A DNA stretch of 64,000 nt from Shewanella sp. MR-4 (lineage in GTDB: Bacteria > Pseudomonadota > Gammaproteobacteria > Enterobacterales > Shewanellaceae): NCBI RefSeq assembly GCF_000014685.1, contig NC_008321.1, positions 806,001-870,000 of the forward strand, given 5' to 3'. Numbering within the stretch: position 1 is the first letter of the stretch; every line of letters begins with the position of its first letter. A program made the position numbers and the translations under genes. Below, one piece after another: positions 53,661-63,071 of this stretch. The notes beneath the pieces were generated by a model, which had not been told where the DNA came from, ran no database searches, and was given only the letters and a program-made list of their open reading frames with translations.

Positions 53661-54071
53661 ATGCAATCTATAGCATCCTTGGAGGGCGGCTGTTTATGTG
53701 GGGCGATTCGTTATCGGATTGAGGGTAAGCCCTTCGACGCCGATTATTGCCATTGCCGCATGTGCCAAAAAAGCATTGGGGCCGTGTTTGGCGCCTGGAT
53801 GGATTTTAAGCTGCATCAGGTGACTTGGCTTAAGGGCAAAGTGACGGAGTTTGCTTCATCTGAGTGTGTGAGACGCGGTTTTTGTGCCCACTGCGGCTGC
53901 TCGCTGACCTACAGGCACACTGAATATCCCGACTATCTCACCCTGACGATCGCAAGCTTAGATGATCCTGAACTGGTGCAGCCTAATTACCATATTTATA
54001 CCGATGAGCAACCAAGTTGGCTCAAGATTGAGGATAACTGTCAGCGTTATCCTCAGGCTCGGACTAAGTAA
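53661..54071 (+). CDS. GFA-family (glutathione-dependent formaldehyde-activating-like) protein
   Basis: A 136-residue zinc protein. Cysteine motifs GGCLCGAIRY, CHCRMCQKS and FCAHCGCSLT provide the characteristic two zinc sites. Most family members are not formaldehyde-glutathione enzymes, so function is uncertain. It is last in the three-gene operon. Confidence 0.85.
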   Translation: MQSIASLEGGCLCGAIRYRIEGKPFDADYCHCRMCQKSIGAVFGAWMDFKLHQVTWLKGKVTEFASSECVRRGFCAHCGCSLTYRHTEYPDYLTLTIASLDDPELVQPNYHIYTDEQPSWLKIEDNCQRYPQARTK

Positions 54072-54087
54072 GCTAACGTTTGGTCTA

Positions 54088-54549
54088 TTAAGGCGCGATA
54101 AAATTCAGCGAATTTACATCGGCTGGGGATAGGCCAAACAGGGTCAGGTAACTCACCAGATTGGTTTGTGCGCCAGTTGGCGATAATCCATTGACGGCAT
54201 TTAGAATTGTGCGCTGCGCCTTACGTTCCATCATCAGCTCAACGTCGAGCATCTGCTGATACTCTTCCTCATTCAGGCTTGCCTTGGCGAGGCGGCGCAG
54301 ACGGCGATAGGGCGTGAGAAACTTTTCATCCCAATCCCAAACCGCATTGACCAGCTGTTGCCACTGCTCGGTTGAATATTCCCGCGGGCCCGCCACATCG
54401 CTGGTGAGATCTAAATACTGCGCCAGCAGTAAGAGATTCACATTCACTTGGCAGTTATCCTGTAGCTCGAGGCAAAGCTGCTTATTTTGCCCGTAGCTCA
54501 TATCACACCAATGCCAAATTTGACTGTCTAACGGGGTTGCATCCGACAT
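54088..54549 (-). CDS. TIGR02444-like conserved protein
   Basis: A 153-residue helical protein without visible catalytic motifs. It is acidic and lies 35 bases after the yheS gene in the same direction. AAGGAAA precedes ATG. Proteobacterial proteins of this type occur beside yheS. Function is unknown. Confidence 0.65.
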   Translation of the reverse strand: MSDATPLDSQIWHWCDMSYGQNKQLCLELQDNCQVNVNLLLLAQYLDLTSDVAGPREYSTEQWQQLVNAVWDWDEKFLTPYRRLRRLAKASLNEEEYQQMLDVELMMERKAQRTILNAVNGLSPTGAQTNLVSYLTLFGLSPADVNSLNFIAP

Positions 54550-54584
54550 ACTGTTTCCTTGTACGTTAGGCGATAGAGGGCCAA

Positions 54585-56498
54585 TTACTGGCCCATCAGC
54601 TCAAGTTCCATTGAATCAATTTCTTCTTGCAGCTCAAGCCATTGCATTTCACTTTCTTCCAGCGTTTGTGTCAAGCTGGTGCGCTCACTGAGTACCGATG
54701 TGAGTTTGGCTTTATTGTCCTGATCGTAAAGCTCGCTATCGGCCAGTAGATGCTCCAACTCGGCGAGGCGTTCACTGAGCTTTTGCTGATCGGTTTCAAG
54801 CTTCGCCTGTTTGCGTTTAAGTGGCGACACCTTTTGGCGTAGCTCTGCCTCTAACCGCTTTTGCTGTTTCTTATCGACGGCGGGTTTGGCATCGTCACCG
54901 TTAACGGTGGAATTCGCACTGGCGGCCTTAGCGGCATCGAGTAACCATTGGTGGTAATCCTCTAAATCGCCATCGAAGGCCTGCACTTGGCCTTGGTCAA
55001 CCAGATAGTAATCGCTACAGGTTAATCGCAGTAAGTGACGGTCGTGCGATACGATAACCATTGCGCCTTCAAAGGTTTGCAATGCCATAGTGAGCGCATG
55101 GCGCATCTCTAGATCTAAGTGGTTGGTCGGTTCGTCGAGCAGTAATAGGTTAGGGCGTTGCCACACTAATAAGGCCAACACTAAACGCGCTTTCTCGCCA
55201 CCCGAGAAGGGGCGTACCGGCGAGAGCGCCATATCGCCATGGAAGCCAAAACCACCGAGGAAGTTACGTAATTCCTGCTCACGGGCATTGGGCGCGAGGC
55301 GCACCAGATGTTGCAGCGGCGTATCGTCTAAACGTAAAAATTCGATTTGGTGCTGGGCAAAGTAACCGATATTCAGGCCGGGATTGGGCTCATACAATCC
55401 GGTCATCGGTGACAGTTGTCCCGATAACAGTTTGATTAATGTCGATTTACCCGCACCGTTGCGGCCTAAGAGGCCAATACGGGCACCGGGAACTAAGTTC
55501 AAATGCACTTTGCTAAGGATTTGCTTATCACCATAACCCACTGCCACTTGTTCCATTTTTATCAATGGATTGGGCAGGGCTTCTGGCGGGCGAAACTCCA
55601 TATAAAACGGGCTATCGGCCTGGGATGGCAATAGCTCAGTCATCCGCTCCAGCGCTTTTAAGCGGCTCTGCGCTTGCTTGGCTTTACTGGCCTTGTAGCG
55701 GAAGCGGTCGACGAAGGACTGCATATGCGCCCGTTCTTTTTGTTGGCGCTCATAGGCGACCTGTTGCTGCGCCATACGTTCGGCACGAATGCGCTCAAAG
55801 GCACTATAGTTGCCTTTGTAATAATTGAGTTTTTGATTCTCGACATGGACGATTTCATCGACAATCTCGTCGATAAAATCCCTATCGTGGCTGATTAAAA
55901 TCAGCGTGCCTTGATAGGACTTAATCCACCCTTCGAGCCAGTACATGGTATCTAAGTCTAAGTGGTTGGTCGGTTCGTCGAGCAGCAGTAAGTCGGAGCG
56001 GCACAGCAGTGCCTGGGCAAGGTTTAAGCGCATCCGCCAACCACCCGAAAAGCTTTTCACTGGGTTATTTTGCTCGGCTTCGCTAAAGCCTAAACCTGCC
56101 AGCAAGGCACCTGCGCGGGCACGAATGGCGTAGCCGCCAATGGCATCGATTTTACCGTGCAGGGTGGCAATGGCGTGGCCATCATTGTGTTCCTGCGCGA
56201 TATGCAAGTCGGCCTCAAGTTGGCGATATTCTTTATCACCATCAAGTACATACTCAAGTGCAGAGACTTCCAGCGCGGGCGTTTCTTGAGCTACGGTGGC
56301 GATTTGCCAACCCGAAGGCATACTGAACTCGCCTTTGTCTAAGCTCAGGTGACCCATAATTAATGCCAGCAGTGAGGACTTACCCGTGCCATTGGCGCCG
56401 ACTAGGCCGACCTTATGGCCGGGATAGATGGTCAAAGAGGCTTCGTCGAGCAGGGTTTTGCTGCCACGGATTAATTGCGCTTGGTTGATGCTGATCAT
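54585..56498 (-). CDS. yheS: ABC-F ATPase YheS
   Basis: A 637-residue soluble ABC-F protein. Two ABC domains each have Walker A (GANGTGKSS about 36-44; GRNGAGKST about 345-353), signature (SFSGGWRMRLNLA; PFSGGEKARLVLAL) and Walker B (LLLDEPTNHLD twice). The inter-domain linker (about 240-305) is charged, and a C-terminal coiled coil (about 540-637) is present. ABC-F proteins act on ribosomes. No membrane domain exists. Confidence 0.95.
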   Translation of the reverse strand: MISINQAQLIRGSKTLLDEASLTIYPGHKVGLVGANGTGKSSLLALIMGHLSLDKGEFSMPSGWQIATVAQETPALEVSALEYVLDGDKEYRQLEADLHIAQEHNDGHAIATLHGKIDAIGGYAIRARAGALLAGLGFSEAEQNNPVKSFSGGWRMRLNLAQALLCRSDLLLLDEPTNHLDLDTMYWLEGWIKSYQGTLILISHDRDFIDEIVDEIVHVENQKLNYYKGNYSAFERIRAERMAQQQVAYERQQKERAHMQSFVDRFRYKASKAKQAQSRLKALERMTELLPSQADSPFYMEFRPPEALPNPLIKMEQVAVGYGDKQILSKVHLNLVPGARIGLLGRNGAGKSTLIKLLSGQLSPMTGLYEPNPGLNIGYFAQHQIEFLRLDDTPLQHLVRLAPNAREQELRNFLGGFGFHGDMALSPVRPFSGGEKARLVLALLVWQRPNLLLLDEPTNHLDLEMRHALTMALQTFEGAMVIVSHDRHLLRLTCSDYYLVDQGQVQAFDGDLEDYHQWLLDAAKAASANSTVNGDDAKPAVDKKQQKRLEAELRQKVSPLKRKQAKLETDQQKLSERLAELEHLLADSELYDQDNKAKLTSVLSERTSLTQTLEESEMQWLELQEEIDSMELELMGQ

Positions 56499-56889
56499 TA
56501 ACTACAACTTGGTCATATCATGAATGAGTAAGGGCTGTGATGATAACGTACAAGCCGATGGCAAACCACAACTTAGGCCGAGTTGCTGAGGATTTCTTAC
56601 ACTTTTTACAGCATCTTTTGGGCAAGTGTGGTGGCGGCTTTTAGGGCGATCTTGTGATGAGTGCGAATATGAGTGTGCGGCCGATTTGGCAAATCCTTCT
56701 TGAGTGAATCCCGCAAGATGCTAACGCCTGCTCATATCTTATGGCATCACAACTTGGTTTAAAGGCTGGCAATAGCTGGGCACTGTGGCAAAATAGCGGC
56801 CAATTTCAGGCTCACGCTTTGGGTTTCTCAAGCGAAGCGGAGTTATCTTCTGATCCAACTGAGCTGGTCTGTGCATTAAAGGTATTAGC
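56499..56889. other. Intergenic region between yheS and yheV
   Basis: 391 bases between divergent genes. No repeat, RNA or convincing ORF was recognised; promoters for both genes must lie here but none was assigned. Confidence 0.5.
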
Positions 56890-57090
56890 ATGACAACCAA
56901 AATCAAAAAGCGCTTCGTAGCTGGCGCAAAATGCCCAAAATGTGGCGCCAAGGACAGCATTCTGCTGTTTAAAGAAAACGGTATCGAAACCGTAGAATGC
57001 ACCGACTGTGATTACCGCGAACAACAAACCGATGTGAAAGTCACAGAAAAAGCCACAGGTGCCGTGATTGGGGTGTTTAAGCCTGACTAG
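56890..57090 (+). CDS. yheV: YheV family zinc-ribbon protein
   Basis: A 66-residue protein with a rubredoxin-like zinc ribbon: CPKCG and CTDCD (about 14-42). AAAGG lies seven bases upstream of ATG. It is divergent from yheS. Function is unknown. Confidence 0.88.
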   Translation: MTTKIKKRFVAGAKCPKCGAKDSILLFKENGIETVECTDCDYREQQTDVKVTEKATGAVIGVFKPD

Positions 57091-57170
57091 GCTTGGTTTT
57101 GCTCGTTAATTTAAAAGCTGGACTTAAAAAGTCTCTCCAACTCGCTGTACAGGATTGTCATTGTTTCCCC

Positions 57171-57235
57171 TGTGACACGCCGTGAATATATCCCTATAGG
57201 CTCAACGGCGGCATTCATGCCGCCAACGGTCACTG
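57171..57235. repeat. Palindromic intergenic element, left copy
   Basis: A 65-base element begins TGTGACACGCCGTGAATATA and ends CCAACGGTCACTG. Its centre 57207-57224 is a perfect palindrome GGCGGCAT-TC-ATGCCGCC. Its outer ends are related inverted repeats (GTGAC/GTCAC). A second, longer copy lies in opposite orientation at 59122-59304. Confidence 0.75.
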
Positions 57236-57496
57236 TTACAACAATGGCAATTTTAACGACCATTGCACTGTTCATTCTGCTAAATGCTTTTGCCCCATTT
57301 TGTGCTGGGTTGGTATATTTACGCAATTTGCCCAATTAGTTTGTCCTTACAAATACTAATAGCAAGTATCTAAGTTTGTCGTTCATATTCGATTCTTCGT
57401 ATATAAGTATCTCAATACTGACATTTGTTTGATTACATTTGAGTAAATCTTGGTTAACATTGTTGCTTCATGTCGAATTCGATGTCATAGCGATAA

Positions 57497-59026
57497 ATGG
57501 ATAATTCTACAATGACTTACACTCTGGTGGTTGCTATAGCTTTACTTCTCATTGTCGGTTTTCTTCTCCTAAGAAAAACTTCAAAATTGAGTAAAAAACT
57601 TGCAGATACAGAGGCTCTTCGGTCCGTGGCAGAGTCAACAATCGAAGAGTATAAAGAAAGATACTCTCAGATATTTGATGTTGAAGCTGAGTGCGAAAAA
57701 CTCAAGGCGCAGCTGAAATTTGATACGCAAAAAATAGAAGAGACAGCACTTCAAACCTTACACGAAATCGAACAAAAAAAAGCTGAGGCTAATGCGGAGC
57801 GTCAATCTATTGAAGAGAAGATCAATGAACTCCAGATTGACTATAAAAGTAAGAAAGCCACCTACGACTCTCTAACTAAGCAAATTGCCATATTTAATGA
57901 GGATATTGAGCTTATTGAGCTTGGGTTCTATGAACCAAAGTTTGACTTTGATTCATCTGAAGCATTTAAAGAAGAGATTAACAAGTGCAAAGAACGCCAG
58001 AAAACTTTACTGAAAGAGAAGTCTTCTAGCGGAGCGATATATTGTTTCCGTGAATGGACTGTTGATGGTTCAAGAAGTGAAGGAAGGAAAATGACTGATA
58101 AGAGTATCCGCCTCACTGCTCGAGCCTTTAATAACGAATGTGAGGCAGCGACTGCAAATTGTACGTGGAAAAACGTCACAAAGATGGAAGAGCGTATAAA
58201 TATGGCATTTGCAGCAATTAATAAGCTAAATGAACCAAATGCAATATCTATCACAGAACGTTATCTTAAAGAAAAATTGAGAGAACTTCAGTTGACCTAT
58301 GAATATCGTCAAAAGAAACAACGCGAGAAAGAAGAGCAAGCGGAAATCAAAGCTCAAATGCGTGAGGAAGCAAGGATAGAGGCAGAGATAAAAAGAGCGG
58401 AAGATGAGGCTATTAAGGAGGAAAAGCGTTATCAAAAAGCCTTAGAAGTTGCGCGGCAGGAGCTTGAAAAGGCAAGTGATGAAATGAAATCAGAACTAGA
58501 AGAGCAGATAGCTCAGTTACAGGCCAACCTAGAAGAAGCTGAACGTAAGCACCAGCGTGTTCAATCAATGGCGGAACAAACCAAAAGAGGTCACGTTTAT
58601 ATTATTTCTAATATTGGTTCATTTGGAGAAAATATTTATAAGATAGGTATGACTCGCCGATTAGAGCCTATGGATAGAGTTAATGAGCTTGGAGATGCTT
58701 CGGTACCTTTTGCCTTCGATGTACATGCTATGATTTATACCAATGATGCACCAACTCTTGAGAAAAAACTTCACGACGAGTTTGATTCTCACCGATTAAA
58801 TATGATTAATAGACGTAAAGAGTTTTTTAACGTATCTCTGGAAGGTATAAAACATGCGGTAAGTAAATTTTCCGAACAGTCTGTGGAGTTTATTGAAACA
58901 GCTGTTGCTCAGGATTATTACGAAACAAAAGCAATGAAGAAACAACTTTTGGTAAGACAAGGAAAGTTGGAATTAGAAGAGTCATATTCATCTAAAGCCA
59001 TACCAAAATTTGCAGATGTACTGTAG
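57497..59026 (+). CDS. Membrane-anchored coiled-coil protein with DUF4041 and C-terminal GIY-YIG (T5orf172/MUG113) domain
   Basis: A 509-residue protein. One N-terminal helix (about 6-24, TLVVAIALLLIVGFLLL), a coiled coil (about 28-125), a DUF4041-type segment (about 150-260; ARAFNNECEAATANCTW), a second very long coiled coil (about 255-370) and a GIY-YIG-superfamily domain (about 372-460). The nuclease-like motifs GHVYIISN and IYKIGMTRR, plus the later EKKLHDEFDSHR and RKEFFNV, are intact. Composition is visibly more AT-rich than neighbours. The domain combination is found in phage and mobile islands; a DNA-targeting or defence role is inference. It stands alone between conserved chromosomal genes. 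Confidence 0.85.
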   Translation: MDNSTMTYTLVVAIALLLIVGFLLLRKTSKLSKKLADTEALRSVAESTIEEYKERYSQIFDVEAECEKLKAQLKFDTQKIEETALQTLHEIEQKKAEANAERQSIEEKINELQIDYKSKKATYDSLTKQIAIFNEDIELIELGFYEPKFDFDSSEAFKEEINKCKERQKTLLKEKSSSGAIYCFREWTVDGSRSEGRKMTDKSIRLTARAFNNECEAATANCTWKNVTKMEERINMAFAAINKLNEPNAISITERYLKEKLRELQLTYEYRQKKQREKEEQAEIKAQMREEARIEAEIKRAEDEAIKEEKRYQKALEVARQELEKASDEMKSELEEQIAQLQANLEEAERKHQRVQSMAEQTKRGHVYIISNIGSFGENIYKIGMTRRLEPMDRVNELGDASVPFAFDVHAMIYTNDAPTLEKKLHDEFDSHRLNMINRRKEFFNVSLEGIKHAVSKFSEQSVEFIETAVAQDYYETKAMKKQLLVRQGKLELEESYSSKAIPKFADVL

Positions 59027-59608
59027 AGCAGCTTAAAGCGTTTAGATTAAACGGGGGACATTTGAATAGCTTTGTCCAATCCTTAGATGACGAGATAGTT
59101 TGTGAATTGCCATTTTAGCACCAGTGACCGTTGGCGACAGGGCAGCTCATTCACATCTGACCCATAGGGATATGGGAAATGCCACTATGATGTTGGGAAC
59201 ATCATTGGCCATGTGATCGCTGCATTAGTACATCCTGTACCGCAGATGTCGCCGTCGAGCCTATATGGACACTTTTTGTGAAAGAATAGGACGGCGTGTC
59301 ACTGGGGAGGTAATGGCAATTACTTTTACATTTTCGACCAACAGTACTCTGCCTTTTTCAAGACTATATTCATTCATTTGCTCTCTCTAAAAGTAAGTTT
59401 TTGAAGAATTAAGTTTGGCCAATATATATTTTGCTCTAACACCAACCATTCTACTTTATCGAAAAATCTAAGCGTGATTTCGCGTTATTCTTTTGCAAAT
59501 TTCCTTGTTATTCTGCCTCCATCAGCATTGCCACTGTTTCACGCAGTCACTTCTAACTCAAGTGAGCGTGAGTGCACAGGCTAATGCCTTACGAGTTAGG
59601 AGCATAAA
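59027..59608. other. Intergenic region between the GIY-YIG gene and pirin
   Basis: 582 bases without a credible gene. It holds the right copy of the palindromic element, then AT-rich sequence up to the pirin start. No terminator was seen after the GIY-YIG gene. Confidence 0.5.
59122..59304. repeat. Palindromic intergenic element, right expanded copy
   Basis: It begins CAGTGACCGTTGGCG and ends ACGGCGTGTCACTG, the reverse complement arrangement of the left copy. The central stem GGCGACA/TGTCGCC (59133-59139 and 59247-59253) encloses about 107 bases containing three smaller perfect hairpins: CCCATA-N4-TATGGG, GATGTT-GGG-AACATC and GTACA-TCC-TGTAC. A further GAGCCTATA segment matches the left copy. 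Confidence 0.7.
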
Positions 59609-60466
59609 ATGAAAGTCTTAGGTCAGTTTTCTGCTAAACCTGCGATGGATGGCGATGGGGTGAATATTCGCCGTGTGGCGGACTTTATCACGACCCATTT
59701 TGATCCGTTTTTGATGATGGATGAGATTAAATCCGATGATAAACAGGATTTTATTGGTGGCTTTCCACCGCATCCGCACCGTGGGATGGAGACCTTTACT
59801 TACATCCGTAAGGGTGGGTTTGAGCATCGCGATCAGATGGGTAACGTCAAAGCGATTCGTGCTGGCGATGTGCAGTGGATGAGCACGGGTTACGGCGTGG
59901 TGCATTCTGAAATGCCGTTGGCCGATGCGCTTAATGGTCTGCATGGCTTCCAAATTTGGGTCAATATGCCTGCCAAGGACAAACTGCGCCCCGCGACGTA
60001 TCAGGATACGGCTTCAACCCCTAGCGTTGAAACCACGAACGACACAGGCGCCACCCTTAAAGCCTTGGCGGGGGATTGGGCTTTTGCGGGTAAAAGCGCG
60101 ATCAGTGCCACCATTCAAGGATTAGCGGGCGAGGCGGCGATTGCCGACTTGATGATTAACGCCAATGGTGAGGCGCAGCTCGATTTATCCAAGCATGAGT
60201 TTGCCGCCCTCTATCTTTACCAAGGTGGCTTGAGTAAAGGTGAAGGCTCGCAGTGGTCATTCAATGAAGGCCAGTTTTTAGTGCTCGATAGCCAAACGCC
60301 ATTGCAGCTCAAGGCCGATGAACGCGGTGCGGGCATGCTACTGTTTGTGGGTAAACCGATTCGCGAAAAAATCGTCCAAATGGGGCCGTTTGTGATGAAC
60401 ACCCAAGCGGAAATTCAGCAGGCGATTCGCGATTATCAAGAGGGCCGCTTTGGCAGTATCGCCTAA
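59609..60466 (+). CDS. Pirin family protein
   Basis: A 285-residue bicupin. The N-terminal metal-binding cupin motifs are GGFPPHPHRGMETFTYI (His pair at about 52-55) and RAGDVQWMSTGYGVVHSE (about 85-102). Pirins act as quercetinases or redox sensors; which applies here is unknown. GAGTTAGGAG lies upstream of ATG. Confidence 0.93.
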   Translation: MKVLGQFSAKPAMDGDGVNIRRVADFITTHFDPFLMMDEIKSDDKQDFIGGFPPHPHRGMETFTYIRKGGFEHRDQMGNVKAIRAGDVQWMSTGYGVVHSEMPLADALNGLHGFQIWVNMPAKDKLRPATYQDTASTPSVETTNDTGATLKALAGDWAFAGKSAISATIQGLAGEAAIADLMINANGEAQLDLSKHEFAALYLYQGGLSKGEGSQWSFNEGQFLVLDSQTPLQLKADERGAGMLLFVGKPIREKIVQMGPFVMNTQAEIQQAIRDYQEGRFGSIA

Positions 60467-60547
60467 GTCTCGATTGCGTGAAATCTTGACTCCTGACTTG
60501 AAAACACCGCTATTACAAAGCTTGTTTTTCCGTAAGTCACACCCACT

Positions 60548-60573
60548 AAGCCCTGCCAACGCAGGGCTTTTTG
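60548..60573 (+). terminator. Terminator of the pirin gene
   Basis: AAGCCCTGC-CAAC-GCAGGGCTT followed by TTTG. Confidence 0.88.
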
Positions 60574-60955
60574 TTAGCGCGCTTCTTATCTATCAGAGAC
60601 TTCAAAGCAGGCAATTAAGCCTGCTTGGGTAGTTAAGCGAAAGACTTCAGGAAAAGAGCGCGCTTTATTGCTACAATAGCCGAGCTTTGGATGGTGCGGA
60701 TAAGACTGAGCATGGCAAGTTGCCAACTTAGCCTTATTGCGCGACTGGCGTAGCTTATTTAAAGAGCTAGTTTAAAGGGCTAAGTTAAAGGGTTAAGTTA
60801 AAGACTTTAGTTAAGGTTAACCGCCAGAAATAAAGGCCTAACGAAATGGCTAAACGCCCCAAAGCGATAAGCGTATTTAATCAGTAACACTATGCAATTT
60901 CAGTGACTTGCCTGAGTTTAAGCCAGCGCGGGTTACCCACCACAGGATATTCGCC
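60574..60955. other. Intergenic region before dbpA
   Basis: 382 bases without a credible gene. It contains a short 13-bp degenerate tandem repeat (listed separately) about 140 bases before dbpA. No promoter was assigned. Confidence 0.5.
60758..60822. repeat. Degenerate 13-bp tandem repeat upstream of dbpA
   Basis: Units such as TTAAAGGGCTAAG, TTAAAGGGTTAAG and TTAAAGACTTTAG follow each other at 13-base spacing, about four to five copies, decaying at both ends. Confidence 0.7.
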
Positions 60956-62359
60956 TTGAGCAATTCAGACACTCAGCCTTCAATGGCTTTCTCGACTCTT
61001 AAGCTAAAACCCGAACTGCTTGAGAACCTTACCACTATGGGCTATTACGAAATGACGCCGATTCAGGCGCAGAGTCTGCCAGCCATTTTAGCGGGCGAGG
61101 ATGTGATTGGTCAGGGCAAGACGGGTTCGGGTAAAACGGCGGCCTTCGGTTTAGGCTTGTTGAACAAGTTAGATGTGAAGCGTTTTCGCATTCAAACCTT
61201 AGTGCTGTGTCCAACCCGCGAACTGGCTGACCAAGTAGCGCAGGAGATCCGCACACTGGCGCGTGGTATTCACAACGTAAAAGTGCTTACCCTCTGTGGC
61301 GGCGTGCCCATGGGGCCGCAAATCGGTTCGCTCGAGCATGGCGCCCACATTATCGTTGGTACGCCGGGGCGGATTGTCGATCACTTAGAGCGTAACCGTT
61401 TAGACCTAAGCAACCTGAATATGCTCGTGCTTGACGAAGCCGACCGTATGCTGGAAATGGGCTTCCAACCCCAGCTCGATGCGATTATCGAGCAGTCGCC
61501 ACGCGAGCGCCAAACCTTGCTGTTTAGCGCAACCTTCCCCGAGCAGATCCAGTCGATTGCCAAGCAAATTATGTACGACCCTGTGATGGTGAAAGTGGCC
61601 GTGACCCACGAAAAGAGCACCATTGAGCAGCATTTCTACCACTTGGATGACGACAAGGCGCGCATGCAGGCGCTGCAATTATTGCTGCTGGATCGCAAGC
61701 CCGAGAGTGCGGTGGTGTTTTGTAATACCAAGCGCGAAACCCAAAAAGTGGCCGATGAACTCAGCGATGCAGGCTTTAGCGTTATCGCCCTGCACGGCGA
61801 CTTAGAGCAGCGTGACCGGGATGAAACCCTGCTGCAATTTGCCAACAAGAGCGCCTGTGTGTTGGTCGCAACCGATGTGGCTGCCCGTGGCCTCGATATC
61901 GACGCACTGGACGCGGTATTTAACTACCATGTGGCCTATGATACCGAAGTGCATATTCACCGTATTGGCCGTACCGGCCGTGCGGGCAGTAAGGGCGCGG
62001 CTTTTACCTTCTTTAACGATCAAGATGGCTACAAAATTGCGTTATTAGAAGAGTACTTAGAGCGCGATATTCAGAGCGAAGCCTTACCATCATTAAGTTT
62101 GCTGGGCACTGCGCCCAATGCGCCAACCATGATCACCCTGCAAATCGATGGCGGTAAAAAAGAGAAACTCCGCCCCGGTGATATCCTCGGCGCCCTCACT
62201 GGTGAGAATGGTATCGAAGGCTCGCAGGTCGGCAAAATCCTTGTGACCGATTACCGCGCCTATGTGGCGGTGAATCGTAAAGTCGCTAAAAAGGCACTGA
62301 GTAAGATCACCAGCGGCCGCATTAAAGGCAAGTCCTACCGCGCGTGGTTAATGAAATAA
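60956..62359 (+). CDS. dbpA: ATP-dependent RNA helicase DbpA
   Basis: A 467-residue DEAD-box helicase for 50S ribosome assembly. Motifs: Q motif (MTPIQAQSLPAIL), I GQGKTGSGKTAAF, II DEAD (VLDEADRMLEMGF), III SAT, V TDVAARGLDID and VI HRIGRTGRAG. The C-terminal RNA-binding domain (about 390-467) recognises 23S rRNA helix 92 in DbpA. TTG 60956 has AGGA eight bases upstream and is preferred; ATG 60983, the start implied by E. coli DbpA alignment, has no site. An upstream frame to 60908 is unsupported. Confidence 0.93.
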   Translation: MSNSDTQPSMAFSTLKLKPELLENLTTMGYYEMTPIQAQSLPAILAGEDVIGQGKTGSGKTAAFGLGLLNKLDVKRFRIQTLVLCPTRELADQVAQEIRTLARGIHNVKVLTLCGGVPMGPQIGSLEHGAHIIVGTPGRIVDHLERNRLDLSNLNMLVLDEADRMLEMGFQPQLDAIIEQSPRERQTLLFSATFPEQIQSIAKQIMYDPVMVKVAVTHEKSTIEQHFYHLDDDKARMQALQLLLLDRKPESAVVFCNTKRETQKVADELSDAGFSVIALHGDLEQRDRDETLLQFANKSACVLVATDVAARGLDIDALDAVFNYHVAYDTEVHIHRIGRTGRAGSKGAAFTFFNDQDGYKIALLEEYLERDIQSEALPSLSLLGTAPNAPTMITLQIDGGKKEKLRPGDILGALTGENGIEGSQVGKILVTDYRAYVAVNRKVAKKALSKITSGRIKGKSYRAWLMK

Positions 62360-62376
62360 GCCGCAGTTAAGTGATT

Positions 62377-62406
62377 AAAAAGCGAAGCCAAATGGCTTCG
62401 CTTTTT
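62377..62406 (+). terminator. Terminator of dbpA
   Basis: A perfect 14-bp stem AAAAAGCGAAGCCA with complement, loop AA, T tail. Confidence 0.92.
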
Positions 62407-62526
62407 GTTTTACAGCATCTAGGTTGATAGTGCCTTGTTATGTCCGGGTGCTTGACTGTACTAGCGACGCTTGGCATTACTGCGTTTGTATCGAGGGTGG
62501 GTTAGCCTATTTATTCAATCACATAG

Positions 62527-62949
62527 TCACTGGCATCTTTTGGCCATGGGATGATTAGGGGTCAATTGCAGTAAATCCCAACGGTTGCCATAGAGATCCT
62601 CGAACACGGCAACGGTGCCGTAATCCTGCTGCTGCGGTTCACGAATAAAGCGGATCCCAATGGACTGCATATAGTGATAATCGCGCCAAAAATCATCGGT
62701 ATTTAAGAATAGAAACACCCGGCCGCCAGCCTGATTACCGATAAAGGGTGCTTGCTCTGGCTTAGAGGCCTTGGCTAACAATAAGGCGGTACCACTGGAG
62801 TTGGGCGGGGCTACCACGACCCAACGCTTATCTTGCTCGGGTTGATAGCTGTCTTCAATCAATTCGAATTTGAGTTTCTTGACATAAAAATCAATCGCCT
62901 CATCGTAATCTCTTACGACAAGTGCGATATGGACAATCGCCTGTTTCAT
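62527..62949 (-). CDS. VOC-superfamily (glyoxalase/bleomycin-resistance-like) protein
   Basis: A 140-residue protein with paired beta-alpha-beta-beta-beta motifs: VHIALVVRDYDEAIDFYVK at the start, DLYGNRWDLLQL near the end. Potential metal ligands include the N-terminal His and the C-terminal Glu-type position, here Asp. Substrate is unknown. Confidence 0.85.
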   Translation of the reverse strand: MKQAIVHIALVVRDYDEAIDFYVKKLKFELIEDSYQPEQDKRWVVVAPPNSSGTALLLAKASKPEQAPFIGNQAGGRVFLFLNTDDFWRDYHYMQSIGIRFIREPQQQDYGTVAVFEDLYGNRWDLLQLTPNHPMAKRCQ

Positions 62950-63071
62950 CTTTTTCTCGAGTTTTGATGTCTATTACAAGGGCTATTGTAATCGCTATCA
63001 CAACGGTCGGGATACCGCTGCGATAGCATAAAACATCAATCAGTAGCGTAAGTCAGCGACTGACTTTAAGA

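Noticed and set aside
57111..57335. 74-codon minus-strand ORF with TTG start and AAGGA upstream
   Set aside because: More than half of it runs through the palindromic element, whose translation gives the Gly-Gly-Met-Asn-Ala-Ala segment; probably an incidental frame in repeat DNA.
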